From: Arthrobacter bussei
GTDB taxonomy: Bacteria; Actinomycetota; Actinomycetes; Actinomycetales; Micrococcaceae
Direction of reading: 5' to 3'
NCBI RefSeq assembly: GCF_009377195.2
Contig: NZ_VJXX01000008.1
Coordinates: 1 to 64,000 of the forward strand
DNA: 64,000 bases
This document shows positions 39,538 through 48,577 of the stretch, piece by piece. Under the pieces are notes generated by a model. The model ran no database searches. It was not told the DNA's origin and saw nothing but the letters and a program-made list of their open reading frames with translations. A program made the translations under genes and the position numbers. Positions within the stretch are counted from its first letter, which is position 1. Every line of letters begins with the position of its first letter.

Positions 39538-41220
39538 GTGATCCCGAACATCACCCAGGGTGACCGTATGAGTGGCCTCATGGTCTACCTCGCCGGTCCG
39601 GGTCGAGCGAACGAGCATGAGGAACCGCACTTAGTTGCCGGAGACGCCTCGCTTATGGCATGGCACGACGATAACGAGTTGAACCGTGATGCAGCGCTGG
39701 ACATCGCAAACTCACTAGATCGGGCCAAGCAGTTCTACGGAACCGACGTTGACGGCGGTCACGTCTTTCACTGCTCACTGAGCCTCGCTGCTGAGGAAGG
39801 CAAGCTCACCGACCAGCAATGGGGCGACATCGCAAACGATTACATGGACTCGATGGGATTCACGGGTGCCGATGGCAAAGCCCCTTGTCGATGGGTCGCA
39901 GTGCGTCACGGCGTCAGTAAAAACGGTAACGATCACGTGCACATCGTCGCGTCTATGGTGCGTGATGACGGCACTAAGTGGAACGATTGGAAGTCCAAGT
40001 ACAAGTCTCAGCAGGTGTCCCGTGAGCTGGAGAAAAAGTACGGATTGAACCAGCTTGGAGAGATCCGAGCGGAGCGTGGATTCACTCCGGCTGAGCAGGA
40101 GAAGGCCCGACGCCAGGGCAAGCCCGAGGTGGAGCGGCACAGCGTGGCACGGACCGTCCGTGCCTGCGCTGCAGCATCAAGTGATGAAGCTGAGTTTGTC
40201 CGTCGCACTCGGCAGGAAGGCTTATTGGTTCGCCCGCGGTTCGCGGCGGGAAGAAGCGACGTCGTTACCGGCTATTCCGTTGCGGAGAGACCCGTAAGGG
40301 GGGAGCGGGCCATCTGGTACGGCGGTAATGCTATGGGTCGGGATCTCACCTTGCCCAAGCTGCGGATGAGCTGGACGAGTACTCCCGAGAACGCGACCGA
40401 GGCTGTCAGTGAATGGACCGCCGCAGGGCGTAATAAGCGCGTCGTGACACCGGGTCGAGAGACCATCACCCCGAGCGCCGAACTATGGCAGAAGCATGCT
40501 GAGGAAGTGGGGGAGCTACGGGCCAAACTCGCAGCCACCCCGTACACCGACCACGCGGCGTGGGCGCAGGCCGCACGAGAGACGTCAGCGGCGTTCGGTG
40601 CTTGGTCCAAGCGCATCGAACCAACCCCGGGACCGCTGGCAGACGCGGCGCGGGAGTTGTCGAAGTCCGCGCAGCTGCGCCACTACCCACAGGTCGGCGA
40701 GCCCCGCACGGGGCAGTCACCAAAGGCCGGCATCGTGTCCGCCAGGGGAGCGACGATGATCCTGCTGGCATCGACCTCCAAGAGTGACCGCGCGGCCTAT
40801 GCGCTGATGTTCCGGCAGCTCGCGCTCACCGCGAAGGCTATCCACGATATGCACGCGGCTACTAACGACCTCCAACGCGTCCGCAGGCTCACCACGGCGA
40901 TGGCTGGTATCACCCAAGCCGTCGAGGCAAGCGCCCTCGCCAACACCGTCAGGACCAGCACCCCCGACGAGAAGGTTTCGGAGCATGCTGTGAGAACCCC
41001 GGTGAAGGTCCAGGAGGCGACGCTGGAGGAACTGCGGGTGCAGCACCCAGGGGCCGACGAGGAGACGCTGAGAGCCTTCCAGATCGCCGGCCGAGGTCGT
41101 AGCGGATCGCCGGTACCGACACCGCTCACCAAGGGTGAGGGCCGCGCGGCACTGGCAGGTTCTATGCCACCGGCACGAGCACCACAACACACGACCAACG
41201 AACCAGACCTTGAACGATGA
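39538..41220 (+). CDS. Relaxase/mobilisation nuclease (MOBP-like)
   Basis: 560 residues from GTG 39538. The N-terminal 140 residues hold the relaxase motifs: LMVYLAGPGRANEHE (Tyr17 is the likely nicking tyrosine), HVFHCSLS (75-82) and VRHGVSKNGNDHVHIVASMV (three-histidine metal site around His124, His133, His135). It cuts oriT and stays bound to the 5' end for transfer through the type IV channel. The C-terminal 300 residues are helical and variable. It forms an operon with the MobC-like gene and the coiled-coil protein downstream. Confidence 0.92.
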   Translation: MIPNITQGDRMSGLMVYLAGPGRANEHEEPHLVAGDASLMAWHDDNELNRDAALDIANSLDRAKQFYGTDVDGGHVFHCSLSLAAEEGKLTDQQWGDIANDYMDSMGFTGADGKAPCRWVAVRHGVSKNGNDHVHIVASMVRDDGTKWNDWKSKYKSQQVSRELEKKYGLNQLGEIRAERGFTPAEQEKARRQGKPEVERHSVARTVRACAAASSDEAEFVRRTRQEGLLVRPRFAAGRSDVVTGYSVAERPVRGERAIWYGGNAMGRDLTLPKLRMSWTSTPENATEAVSEWTAAGRNKRVVTPGRETITPSAELWQKHAEEVGELRAKLAATPYTDHAAWAQAARETSAAFGAWSKRIEPTPGPLADAARELSKSAQLRHYPQVGEPRTGQSPKAGIVSARGATMILLASTSKSDRAAYALMFRQLALTAKAIHDMHAATNDLQRVRRLTTAMAGITQAVEASALANTVRTSTPDEKVSEHAVRTPVKVQEATLEELRVQHPGADEETLRAFQIAGRGRSGSPVPTPLTKGEGRAALAGSMPPARAPQHTTNEPDLER

Positions 41221-41241
41221 GTCAGAGATAGGGGACTACTG

Positions 41242-42000
41242 ATGAGCGAAGCCGATGGCATTGATGACGTTGTGGAGAACACGCTGCGGGCAGGGCTGAT
41301 GGCAGCCGCGCGGATAGGTGAGCAGCTGGCGCGACTGCGCGAGCAGGAGCAGCGCAGAATCCAGCAGGAAGAGGAACACCGGGCTCGCGTCCTGAAAGAG
41401 CGGTTGACCGCATCGCAAGCCGCGGCACGCGCCCAGCTTGAACCGGTGGGCCGAAATGACTGGTGGGACAAGGCAACGCCAGCCATGGTGGAGCGAGCCC
41501 ACGAGACGGCGACCGCATGGAAGGACCACGACCCGATCGCCGCGGAGCACGCAGCGCGGATCAAAGACCAGGTGCAGCAGCGCTACGGAATCGACGTCGA
41601 CAACACTGGGGCCACTGAGCAGCAGATCTCCGCAGCGCTTGCCGAAGCCGAAAGGGCACGCGGGCAGTCGCAGGAAGAACGGACGAACGGCGCATCGGCC
41701 AGAGCCGATGAAGCGATAGTCGGCGTGGCTGTGGCAGGAGCACGCAGGGAAGACGCCTCACGATCTGTAGAGCCCAGGCAGGAAGGCTGGGACACCACGG
41801 AACGACGATCAGACCTCGCCGCCAACCTCAGCAAGAGCGCGGGCAGCGAAGCCGTACAGGCACGAATGATCGCGGACACGCACCAAGCCACCCACCCAAG
41901 CGCCGCGGTGAGCAGCCGCCCGAGAACGACACAGACGGCCAAGAGCCGCCCAGTACAAAGCCCAGGCCGCACCATCGAGAGAGACGGACTCTCGCGATAG
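41242..42000 (+). CDS. Coiled-coil protein of the mobilisation operon
   Basis: 252 residues with a helical first half (LARLREQEQRRIQQEEEHRARVLKERLTASQAAARAQLEPVGRNDWWDKATPAMVERAHETATAWKDHDPIAAEHAARIKDQVQQRYGID) and a disordered, charged second half. It starts 21 bases after the relaxase stop, so it is probably the last gene of the mob operon. Similar proteins follow relaxases on actinobacterial plasmids. No function is known to me; it may bind relaxase or the coupling protein. Confidence 0.7.
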   Translation: MSEADGIDDVVENTLRAGLMAAARIGEQLARLREQEQRRIQQEEEHRARVLKERLTASQAAARAQLEPVGRNDWWDKATPAMVERAHETATAWKDHDPIAAEHAARIKDQVQQRYGIDVDNTGATEQQISAALAEAERARGQSQEERTNGASARADEAIVGVAVAGARREDASRSVEPRQEGWDTTERRSDLAANLSKSAGSEAVQARMIADTHQATHPSAAVSSRPRTTQTAKSRPVQSPGRTIERDGLSR

Positions 42001-42028
42001 GAGTTTTGAAGCTGACAGGCCCGAACGG

Positions 42029-42619
42029 ATGAGTAGCGACGAGTACGACGCATTCGAGATGTCTTTTCCCCCCAACCGAGATTTGAAGCGCATCGAATGG
42101 CGCCGAAATCTGGCAACTCTGTCATCATCAGACTTCTCGATACGCGAAGCGACCATGACTGCGTCAGATGCTCGCCGGGTGACCGATCTACAGGGTGCGT
42201 GTGAACCACTTAGCATCAGGTCTGTACGAGATAACGCCTCGATGATCAGTACACAGACTGTCCTTATAGCCGAGATCGATGAGACACACATTGGCTTTTG
42301 CGTCTCGTTCCCCGGCCTCCAGGAATTCGACCCCCTGTTCATTCAAGTCATCGGGGTGGTACCGGAAGCTCAACGACGAGGATTGGCCACAGCGCTACTC
42401 CACACCGCAGCGGAACGAGAACCACACCGCGATATCGCACTCGCCACCCAGGACGACAACCTCGCTGCACAAGCTCTGAATAGACGCTTCGCCCACTCCA
42501 TCGGCGCGAACATCGAACGCCTTCACCTTGGCACCTACCGGGATCACGACCTTGGAATCATACGAGGGATGGGCTATCGCGCCTGGATCATCCAACGTGA
42601 AAAACGCATCCAGAGCTGA
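42029..42619 (+). CDS. GNAT-family N-acetyltransferase
   Basis: 196 residues with the GNAT core: VLIAEIDETHIGFCVSFPGLQEFDPLFIQVIGVVPEAQRRGLATALLHTAAEREPHRDIALATQDDNLAAQALNRRFAHSIGANIERLHLGTYRD. The Q-R-R-G-L-A loop binds acetyl-CoA. It follows the mob operon by 28 bases on the same strand but is not part of mobilisation by function. A cargo gene that inserted at the end of the operon is the simplest view. Confidence 0.8.
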   Translation: MSSDEYDAFEMSFPPNRDLKRIEWRRNLATLSSSDFSIREATMTASDARRVTDLQGACEPLSIRSVRDNASMISTQTVLIAEIDETHIGFCVSFPGLQEFDPLFIQVIGVVPEAQRRGLATALLHTAAEREPHRDIALATQDDNLAAQALNRRFAHSIGANIERLHLGTYRDHDLGIIRGMGYRAWIIQREKRIQS

Positions 42620-42739
42620 CATCACACATCAGCCAGCGCCGCGGTCTCCCCTACGGAATTTCGTTAACTGAGCCAACCGAAAGCGCAACCAGGAGACACT
42701 AGCCCATTGCTACAGTCAGCCACTCAAGACAAGAACACA

Positions 42740-44542
42740 TCACCACCCAGCGTGGGCTTTGAACTGCGACAGTTTTTCTCGGTGTGCCACCAGACGTGCC
42801 TCGTAGCCATCGAGCCCTCCAAAAGCCTCAACCCAAGGCCATTCGTGAGCAAGGCCGGCTGCTTCTCGGAAAGCTAGCTCTGCCAGCGGCACGTCCTGTT
42901 GGTCCCTCGACCATGCTCTCTCGCCGACATATTCACCCGGCATAGGCCCGTGGAGATACTCCGTACCTTTGGCGGTGAGGGCATGGACGAGGCTCATACG
43001 GTATTCGTACCCGTGAAAGGTCTCGATGTATTGATCGTCGTCCGGTATGAGACTGGACAGGGCATCCCTAGTGTCCTCCCTTAGAAGGCGGCTGACTGGG
43101 TAGATCCAACGCTGATTTCGATAGCGTGGCAGTAGTTTCACACTGTCCTGGTCGAGGGCGCGCCAGGGATGCACGAGTTGTGCTGCAGGAAACCTGAGGC
43201 GGACTCCGTAATCGAGTGTTCCAACGACCTGCGTACCGAGGTTGATAATCAGGTCGTCGCGACGGCGATGTGTAGCAGCGGTTCCCATTGCTGACTGGAC
43301 GAGTAAGGCGGGATAGAGCCGGGCCTTGTCCAGATGCTCCTGAATGGGTACTCCAAGACGTCTGACGGAGCCGACATCCATTAGTCGCTGAAGGACATCC
43401 AGCCACAGTCTGTCGTGGACTCTATCGCTATCGTGTCGGACGCCTTCGACAAGGAGCGTGCGTAGGAGATGTGATCGTTCTCGGTGATCATCGAGCACCT
43501 CTTGGAGTGCCACGCCCTTGTCTTCCGGTATGGACAAGGGCTGCTCGATGACACCCTGGGCCACTACCTCGGTAGCGTCCATCACCAGGTCGTGCAGACT
43601 AATACGTCGGATAGGGTCTGGTAGGTATCGCTTCAAGCGAGCGACAGCCATAGCTGTGGTCAACGGCGGGGTGGCCAATCGTTCCAAAGCTTCGATGTTC
43701 GAAAGCACCTCGGTGAACAACTCATCAGCACCAGCTGCTGGGATGACCGCCCCTTGGCGCCCAGCCAGGAGTTGTTGAGCGTTCTCGCCCTTGCTGCTGC
43801 GCGCATCCCAGTACAGCGGGTATCGCCTGTTCGGGGACGCATTCATGAGAGCCACCAGTGCGGTGTCCCAGTCTGCGGACCAACCGGAAATCACCAGTCC
43901 GTACTCATCCAGCACCCGTCCCACGAGGTCGTTCCACGGCTGCGGGTAGGAAGCCAGCTCCTCGGGAGTATTCAGCGAACCCAAGTCTTTGTAGTCACCG
44001 TGCAGTTTGACGACCGTTATGGGCGCGTGGGGTAGGGACTGCATTCCAGCCACAGCGTCGGAGCGGGAGATCACTTGAGCGGCCACTCCCTCGGCGCTCA
44101 GCGCCTCCTCCATGAGACGATCGAAGTTCGTGGTGAGGATGACCTTTACGTATCCCTTTTTGACCAACTGGGCAATGGCCCGGTGGGCGGCACTCGGACC
44201 CTTCACCCCGTCCTCGCGCTCCTGGTTGGTGGGTTCAAAATAGCCCTCCAATAGACCCTGACGAGCAGCGGCAGTCGGGGCTAAAGACTCGAGTAGGGAG
44301 GAGTACCCAAGGCCCTCACCGTGGTGCTCGGACCACCATGCCTCGGGGTTGGCTGCGGCCTGATCAGCAGTTTTGGCATCTTCCTGAACGGCAACCTTCC
44401 GAACCAAGTCCGTGACGACGCCCCAGCCTGTCGGCATACCAGCACCGGTTGATATGCCTGAGCCCAGCAGCAGGGCGTAGACCCCTGGTTGGGCGTGCAT
44501 TGATGTCGCGAGCATCGCACTAGGTGAAAGTGGCCTAGCCAT
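42740..44542 (-). CDS. SIR2-domain defence-type protein
   Basis: 600 residues. The N-terminal half is a SIR2-like NAD-hydrolase fold: LLGSGISTGAGMPTGW (GSGIS 27-31), VILTTNFDRLMEEAL (TTNFD 137-141) and VVKLHGDYKDLGSL (His181 is the likely catalytic residue). A long C-terminal helical region (300-600) has no family I recognise. SIR2 domains of this kind work as effectors that deplete NAD in anti-phage systems. It lies 69 bases downstream of the Pycsar-like cyclase gene on the same strand, so it may be a third component or a neighbouring defence gene. Confidence 0.82.
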   Translation of the reverse strand: MARPLSPSAMLATSMHAQPGVYALLLGSGISTGAGMPTGWGVVTDLVRKVAVQEDAKTADQAAANPEAWWSEHHGEGLGYSSLLESLAPTAAARQGLLEGYFEPTNQEREDGVKGPSAAHRAIAQLVKKGYVKVILTTNFDRLMEEALSAEGVAAQVISRSDAVAGMQSLPHAPITVVKLHGDYKDLGSLNTPEELASYPQPWNDLVGRVLDEYGLVISGWSADWDTALVALMNASPNRRYPLYWDARSSKGENAQQLLAGRQGAVIPAAGADELFTEVLSNIEALERLATPPLTTAMAVARLKRYLPDPIRRISLHDLVMDATEVVAQGVIEQPLSIPEDKGVALQEVLDDHRERSHLLRTLLVEGVRHDSDRVHDRLWLDVLQRLMDVGSVRRLGVPIQEHLDKARLYPALLVQSAMGTAATHRRRDDLIINLGTQVVGTLDYGVRLRFPAAQLVHPWRALDQDSVKLLPRYRNQRWIYPVSRLLREDTRDALSSLIPDDDQYIETFHGYEYRMSLVHALTAKGTEYLHGPMPGEYVGERAWSRDQQDVPLAELAFREAAGLAHEWPWVEAFGGLDGYEARLVAHREKLSQFKAHAGW

Positions 44543-44611
44543 AATCTGGGACCCTTCGGTATTCGGCTCAGTTTGTAAGTAGGGAATGGAATCGATGGAC
44601 TGCCCTATGGC

Positions 44612-45535
44612 TCAGCGGAATCCACGCAACGCGTTGCGCCGCTGAACATCAGACGCGAGCTTGGCGGTGAGTGCTTCCTGCATACGCATCTTCTGAAGCC
44701 CACGTCGCACATCGTCTGGGATATCGCGCTTTGTCTCTCCTGCCATGATGGCGTCACAGAACTTGGGTCCACAGGTATCACACCAGCCTGATTTCAAGAC
44801 CACGGCGTCTTGGTCATCCTTTGGCAACCGATCGACCTGTACATCGGACCACAAGCTCGCGGATGGCCCATCGTGACAGTCGCAGCTGAAGGCAATGTAA
44901 TCGTTGCCCCTGAACTTCTCCCAGACCGACTGCGTGACGATGACTTGGTGACGCTCAGCTGCCTGCGCGCACTTAGCTGCGTAGTTGACCGGCTTACCTG
45001 CCCACACGGCTTCCTGCTCGCTTACGACTTTGCGAGTCCCGATCCGCTTAACCAGCGTGCGGGCCGCATGGATACCTACCTTGTACCCGGTTTCGGGGGC
45101 GTGCGGCCAACGCTTTTCCAGCCGCTGCACGAGGTCTTCGCTGAATGTCCGGATCGTCACGCCGGCACACAGGGCGCGCTCGTAGGCACGATCACCCCAG
45201 AAGAGGCCGAAGCCGCCATCCCCTTGGATGTCGATGAAGTTGGCCTCGAAGGTGTGCAGAATACTGACAGCGCCCTCGACGCTGCTCTTGTAGATGCGGG
45301 CCGTCGACTTATCGTGCTTGCCCGTTCCGAGGTGGGTGGAACCCTTCAGGTCACATACCACCGCAACCACCTCGGGAAGTTTCACCCAGGTATCACTGGA
45401 AGACGAGGGAATGTCTTTCGCGTCGAAAGTTCCGTCCTTCTCCACCACAGGAAAATCCGAGTTGGCGAGGACCGTGTCCACCTCCTCGCCCAAAGAGTCG
45501 AGGAGGGAGGCCAGGAAGGAGGTGTCATCGCTCAT
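44612..45535 (-). CDS. Pycsar-type nucleotide cyclase (PycC-like)
   Basis: 307 residues. A class III-type cyclase domain lies at about 52-240: VVAVVCDLKGSTHLGTG (metal-binding Asp62) and FIDIQGDGGFGLFWGD (metal-binding Asp106), then a long domain with GKPVNYAAKCAQAAERHQVIVTQSVWEKFRG. Cyclases next to a DUF5706-like membrane effector are PycC, which makes cCMP or cUMP on phage attack; the nucleotide cannot be told here. The C-terminal CDTCGPKFCDAIMAGE has a Cys pair. The genes for effector and cyclase are 86 bases apart on the same strand. Confidence 0.85.
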   Translation of the reverse strand: MSDDTSFLASLLDSLGEEVDTVLANSDFPVVEKDGTFDAKDIPSSSSDTWVKLPEVVAVVCDLKGSTHLGTGKHDKSTARIYKSSVEGAVSILHTFEANFIDIQGDGGFGLFWGDRAYERALCAGVTIRTFSEDLVQRLEKRWPHAPETGYKVGIHAARTLVKRIGTRKVVSEQEAVWAGKPVNYAAKCAQAAERHQVIVTQSVWEKFRGNDYIAFSCDCHDGPSASLWSDVQVDRLPKDDQDAVVLKSGWCDTCGPKFCDAIMAGETKRDIPDDVRRGLQKMRMQEALTAKLASDVQRRNALRGFR

Positions 45536-45621
45536 GGAAGAAGGCTACGGAGGGTTTCTGACATTTTCGGCTACCAGGAGTGGATCTCAACTACCTACGT
45601 ATAAGACACAACCGACCTTGC

Positions 45622-46245
45622 TCAGTGGCCGACAATCACAGAGATTACGATGCCGATCAGGACAGCTACTGCAGCTAGTTCTGCTTTGATGGCTCGATCT
45701 ACGTACTTGAACTTGTTCGTAGCCACATGTGAGTTCTCGTGAATCTGTGCAGCGATTTGCCCCGTCAGCCGCTCCCTGTCCTTCGTGATGAGAGTGAGCA
45801 CCTCGTGGTAGCTCGGGCCTTGGTCCTTGTAGTGCGTGGCAATGTGCCCAAAGAAGAGCAGGTTAATTTGATCCTGCTGCGCAGCTTTCCCCGCCGTTGT
45901 GGCGTCGGATTGAGGTTGTCCCTTTCTCCTTTGAACCCACTTGCGTCGCTCGGCCCGAGTCTTCGTACGAGGAGAGAGCGCGAAATAAGCAAAGGTAATT
46001 GCCAACACGAGCGCTAGTAGGTCTGCAAACACGAGGATGTTGAGGAGCGGGCTCCATTCCATCTCGTCCTTGACCAGGTTGAAGAGCGTCGTACCAGTTA
46101 CGCCAACAAACGCCAACGTGACACCTGTCTTTGCGTCAGCATGACGAATCCACTCATTCGTTGTCGCAAGGACCTTCCACGCATGATCAGGTTCTGCCAG
46201 TACAACTTCGGGCACCGAAGACGCAGGCTTTCGAAAGAGGTTCAT
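45622..46245 (-). CDS. Pycsar membrane effector (PycTM-like, DUF5706)
   Basis: 207 residues. The N-terminal HADAKTGVTLAFVGVTGTTLF (about 35-55) with ADAKTG (36-41), the two central helices (about 42-58 and 66-91), and the C-terminal helix (about 186-205, AVAVLIGIVISVIVGH) match the DUF5706 effector. The family is proposed to bind the cyclic pyrimidine messenger and damage the membrane of the infected cell. Gene order here is effector first, then cyclase, then SIR2, all on the minus strand. The 9-bp iteron cluster D lies upstream of its promoter region. Confidence 0.85.
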   Translation of the reverse strand: MNLFRKPASSVPEVVLAEPDHAWKVLATTNEWIRHADAKTGVTLAFVGVTGTTLFNLVKDEMEWSPLLNILVFADLLALVLAITFAYFALSPRTKTRAERRKWVQRRKGQPQSDATTAGKAAQQDQINLLFFGHIATHYKDQGPSYHEVLTLITKDRERLTGQIAAQIHENSHVATNKFKYVDRAIKAELAAVAVLIGIVISVIVGH

Positions 46246-46330
46246 TCGACCGTCTCAGGTCTGATTGGTTTCGGCACCTTGTTGCGTGTTCGGTTGGTGT
46301 TACCCACGGGTGAAGTTCCTCGGCTCTCTC
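46246..46330. promoter_or_regulatory. Promoter region of the defence cluster
   Basis: 85 bases between the effector start and iteron cluster D. No clear operator palindrome. Transcription of the three defence genes should begin here, so the iterons at 46331-46363 lie close enough to influence it. Confidence 0.45.
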
Positions 46331-46363
46331 AGTCTTATAAGTCTTACGAGTCTTAGTAGTCTG
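46331..46363. repeat. 9-bp iteron cluster D (inverted orientation)
   Basis: AGTCTT, the reverse complement of AAGACT, occurs at 46331, 46340 and 46349, with a near match at 46358, again in 9-base phase. It overlaps the stop end of the DUF4913-type gene. It is 10.6 kb from array C and in the opposite direction. Confidence 0.85.
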
Positions 46364-46847
46364 GGTACAGATCCATCTCAGGTTCGATGTGCGGCAAGCT
46401 CAGATGCTCTGGCTTCGTGCGCTCCGTGTGGCCGTTGTAGACGCACTTTTTAAAGCACCCATTGGGAGCCATGAGCATCCGCATGTGCGGGTCAGCGTGG
46501 TTGATCCACCACGTACTGATCCCAAGGGAGCCGTCCATGCGCAGGTATTCCCATGCTCTCCAGACCGCTTCTATCCGGCTCAGAGCCTCAGGGTGTTTGT
46601 GCCACTCCGGGCACCAGATAAACTCGGAGCCGTTGCCGACGTCGCGCACATATGACGGCCCCAGAGTGCCGGCGAAGAACGCGATCGGGTTGGGATAGTA
46701 CAGCTGCGGTGCAGCGTCTTCCGGTTCGGCAGCGGCAGCGGCAGCAGGTCCGTCGACGTCGACGGAACCGGTCAGCTCACCTGTGTTGGTGTCGACAGCC
46801 TCCAACGTGTCCTCATCGGAGTTGAACACGTCCACGAAGTCACTCAC
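46353..46847 (-). CDS. DUF4913-type conjugation-linked protein
   Basis: 164 residues. An acidic Ala-rich start leads to YYPNPIAFFAGTLGPSYVRDVGNGSEFIWCPEWHKHPEALSRIEAVWRAWEYLRMDGSLGISTWWINHADPHMRMLMAPNGCFKKC, a pattern of the DUF4913 proteins next to actinobacterial conjugation genes. Cys/His residues (CPEWHKH, NHADPHM, FKKC) may bind a metal. The start overlaps the coupling-protein stop as GTGA, so it is the last gene of the transfer operon. Confidence 0.75.
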   Translation of the reverse strand: MSDFVDVFNSDEDTLEAVDTNTGELTGSVDVDGPAAAAAAEPEDAAPQLYYPNPIAFFAGTLGPSYVRDVGNGSEFIWCPEWHKHPEALSRIEAVWRAWEYLRMDGSLGISTWWINHADPHMRMLMAPNGCFKKCVYNGHTERTKPEHLSLPHIEPEMDLYPDY

Positions 46848-48577
46848 GCGACGACCTCACCGAGATCCCGAGCTGCGGCAGTTGCTTGCGCTGCTTTCAG
46901 CCGCTCCGCGTGAGGACCGTTCATGTACGGGATCGTTTCGATCATTGTGGCCGGTGCTCCCGAGGCCAGCATGATTGCGCGAAAGCGAGGTAGGGCAGTC
47001 AGATCGGACACGGACAGGATCTCGTCCTTCGATTCCTGCCGTGAGCTGGAGCGCCCAGATTTGCCCGAGCTCCGGGAGACATTGATGTAGCTGTACTGGC
47101 CGATGAGCCGTGACAACTCATCGAGGTATTGCACTTCCGAGACGCCGCCGCCGTAGATCTTGATGTTGGACGCGGACCAGAGCTTCCGCATTCCCTCGAC
47201 GTTCCAGACCTCCACGCCCTGTGACCAGGACTGAAGGATCGTCATCAGAATGATCCCGCGCGAGCCGTAGTGGCTGTACTGATCGGGCAGGTTCTTCCAC
47301 CGGCAGACGTTCGCGGCCTCGTCCAGAACGCCGAGCAGGGGACGCGCGAGCCGTCCCCCGGGCTGGGAGGTAGCGAATCTCTCAGCGGCCTCGACAACGG
47401 CGACCGTCAGGGCAGTGACGAGGGGGCCGGCGGTCCCCTCACCTTCACGGGACAGGCTATAGAGAGTGCCGGTGCCACGCACGAAATCCTCCGGAACGAA
47501 CTCCGGGCGCTCCTGGCCGCCATCTGAGACAGTGCGGTTGATCCACTTGCTCACCTTCCGATCGGTGAGACACGAAACCATTTCGAGTGCTGTACCGAAC
47601 ACGCCGGCACGCTGCTTGTCTGGCTGGTTGAGACGCGAGATCACCGTCTCAGCGAGCAGGTCGTAGCTGTGTTCCTTGAGAATGTCAGCGGGACGTTCGT
47701 CAGCCTGCCGAGTGAGCCATAGGTAAACCTGCGTGATCGGCTGACCGTCGAGAGCTGCTGCGAGCAGGTACGACTTCAACAGGTTCCGCGCAGCCGGATC
47801 GAAGTAGGCATCGGGCTTGGAGCCCGGTTCCCGTGAGCCGGTGGCGAAGTGGACCGCCAGCCGCGCGGCCGTGGCTTCGTCGGTGACATAGCTCAGGGGA
47901 TTCCACCACCAGGTGGCTTCCTCTTCGGCCACGTTCTGCGGGTCGAAGACCCACACGTCGCCAGCCTCGCTGCGGACCGCGCGGGTGACGTCCACGATGT
48001 CTCGCTTGTTCGACGTCGCTACAACCGCTCCCGGTGCCTCCAGAATGGCCGGCACTGCGTAGGACGTCGTTTTCATCGTTCGTGGTCCCGCAATGAGGAT
48101 CAGCATGTCCTCCCACGAGGACCACAGCGCCCGCTTGCCGGCCACCGTGCGCCCCAGCGGCACGCCGACCGAGTCGGAGACGCCGAGGCGTTCCGCGGTG
48201 GCTTTGGCGCCCTTAGTGGAAAGGTGATCGAGATCCTTGCCCCGGCCCATGTACACGGCTGCTTTGTCGACCCGTGTCCGGTTCTTTCCGGAACGGGTGG
48301 CGAGCACGATGATCATGACGATCAGGGCCAGCAGGATCACACCCAGACCGCCGGCGACGAAGGTCGACTGGATCGGCCACGGGATTTCTCCCTTGGCCAG
48401 AGCTGCGATGAGCTCCACGGGGTGTGAGGGCGGGGCCGGCAGGCCGGCTAGAGCTGATCCCCAGTGGAGGCAGATCCATGAACCTCCGACGACGACGGCC
48501 ACGAGGCCCAGAGCCGAGAACAGGAGGATTGCCTCGGTGTAGCTGCCAGTGGTGCTTTTCCGCTTCGGAGCGCTCAT
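46844..48577 (-). CDS. Type IV coupling protein (VirD4/TraG-like)
   Basis: 577 residues from ATG 48577, chosen because it overlaps the VirB4 stop as ATGA; a longer frame to 48661 runs into that gene. Two N-terminal membrane helices (about 12-32 and 71-92), then Walker A GPRTMKTTS (164-172), a Walker B in RPLLGVLDEAANVCRW, and a C-terminal AMILASGAPATMIETIPY. It links the relaxase-DNA complex to the secretion channel and hydrolyses ATP. The next gene (DUF4913) overlaps by GTGA. Confidence 0.92.
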   Translation of the reverse strand: MSAPKRKSTTGSYTEAILLFSALGLVAVVVGGSWICLHWGSALAGLPAPPSHPVELIAALAKGEIPWPIQSTFVAGGLGVILLALIVMIIVLATRSGKNRTRVDKAAVYMGRGKDLDHLSTKGAKATAERLGVSDSVGVPLGRTVAGKRALWSSWEDMLILIAGPRTMKTTSYAVPAILEAPGAVVATSNKRDIVDVTRAVRSEAGDVWVFDPQNVAEEEATWWWNPLSYVTDEATAARLAVHFATGSREPGSKPDAYFDPAARNLLKSYLLAAALDGQPITQVYLWLTRQADERPADILKEHSYDLLAETVISRLNQPDKQRAGVFGTALEMVSCLTDRKVSKWINRTVSDGGQERPEFVPEDFVRGTGTLYSLSREGEGTAGPLVTALTVAVVEAAERFATSQPGGRLARPLLGVLDEAANVCRWKNLPDQYSHYGSRGIILMTILQSWSQGVEVWNVEGMRKLWSASNIKIYGGGVSEVQYLDELSRLIGQYSYINVSRSSGKSGRSSSRQESKDEILSVSDLTALPRFRAIMLASGAPATMIETIPYMNGPHAERLKAAQATAAARDLGEVVA

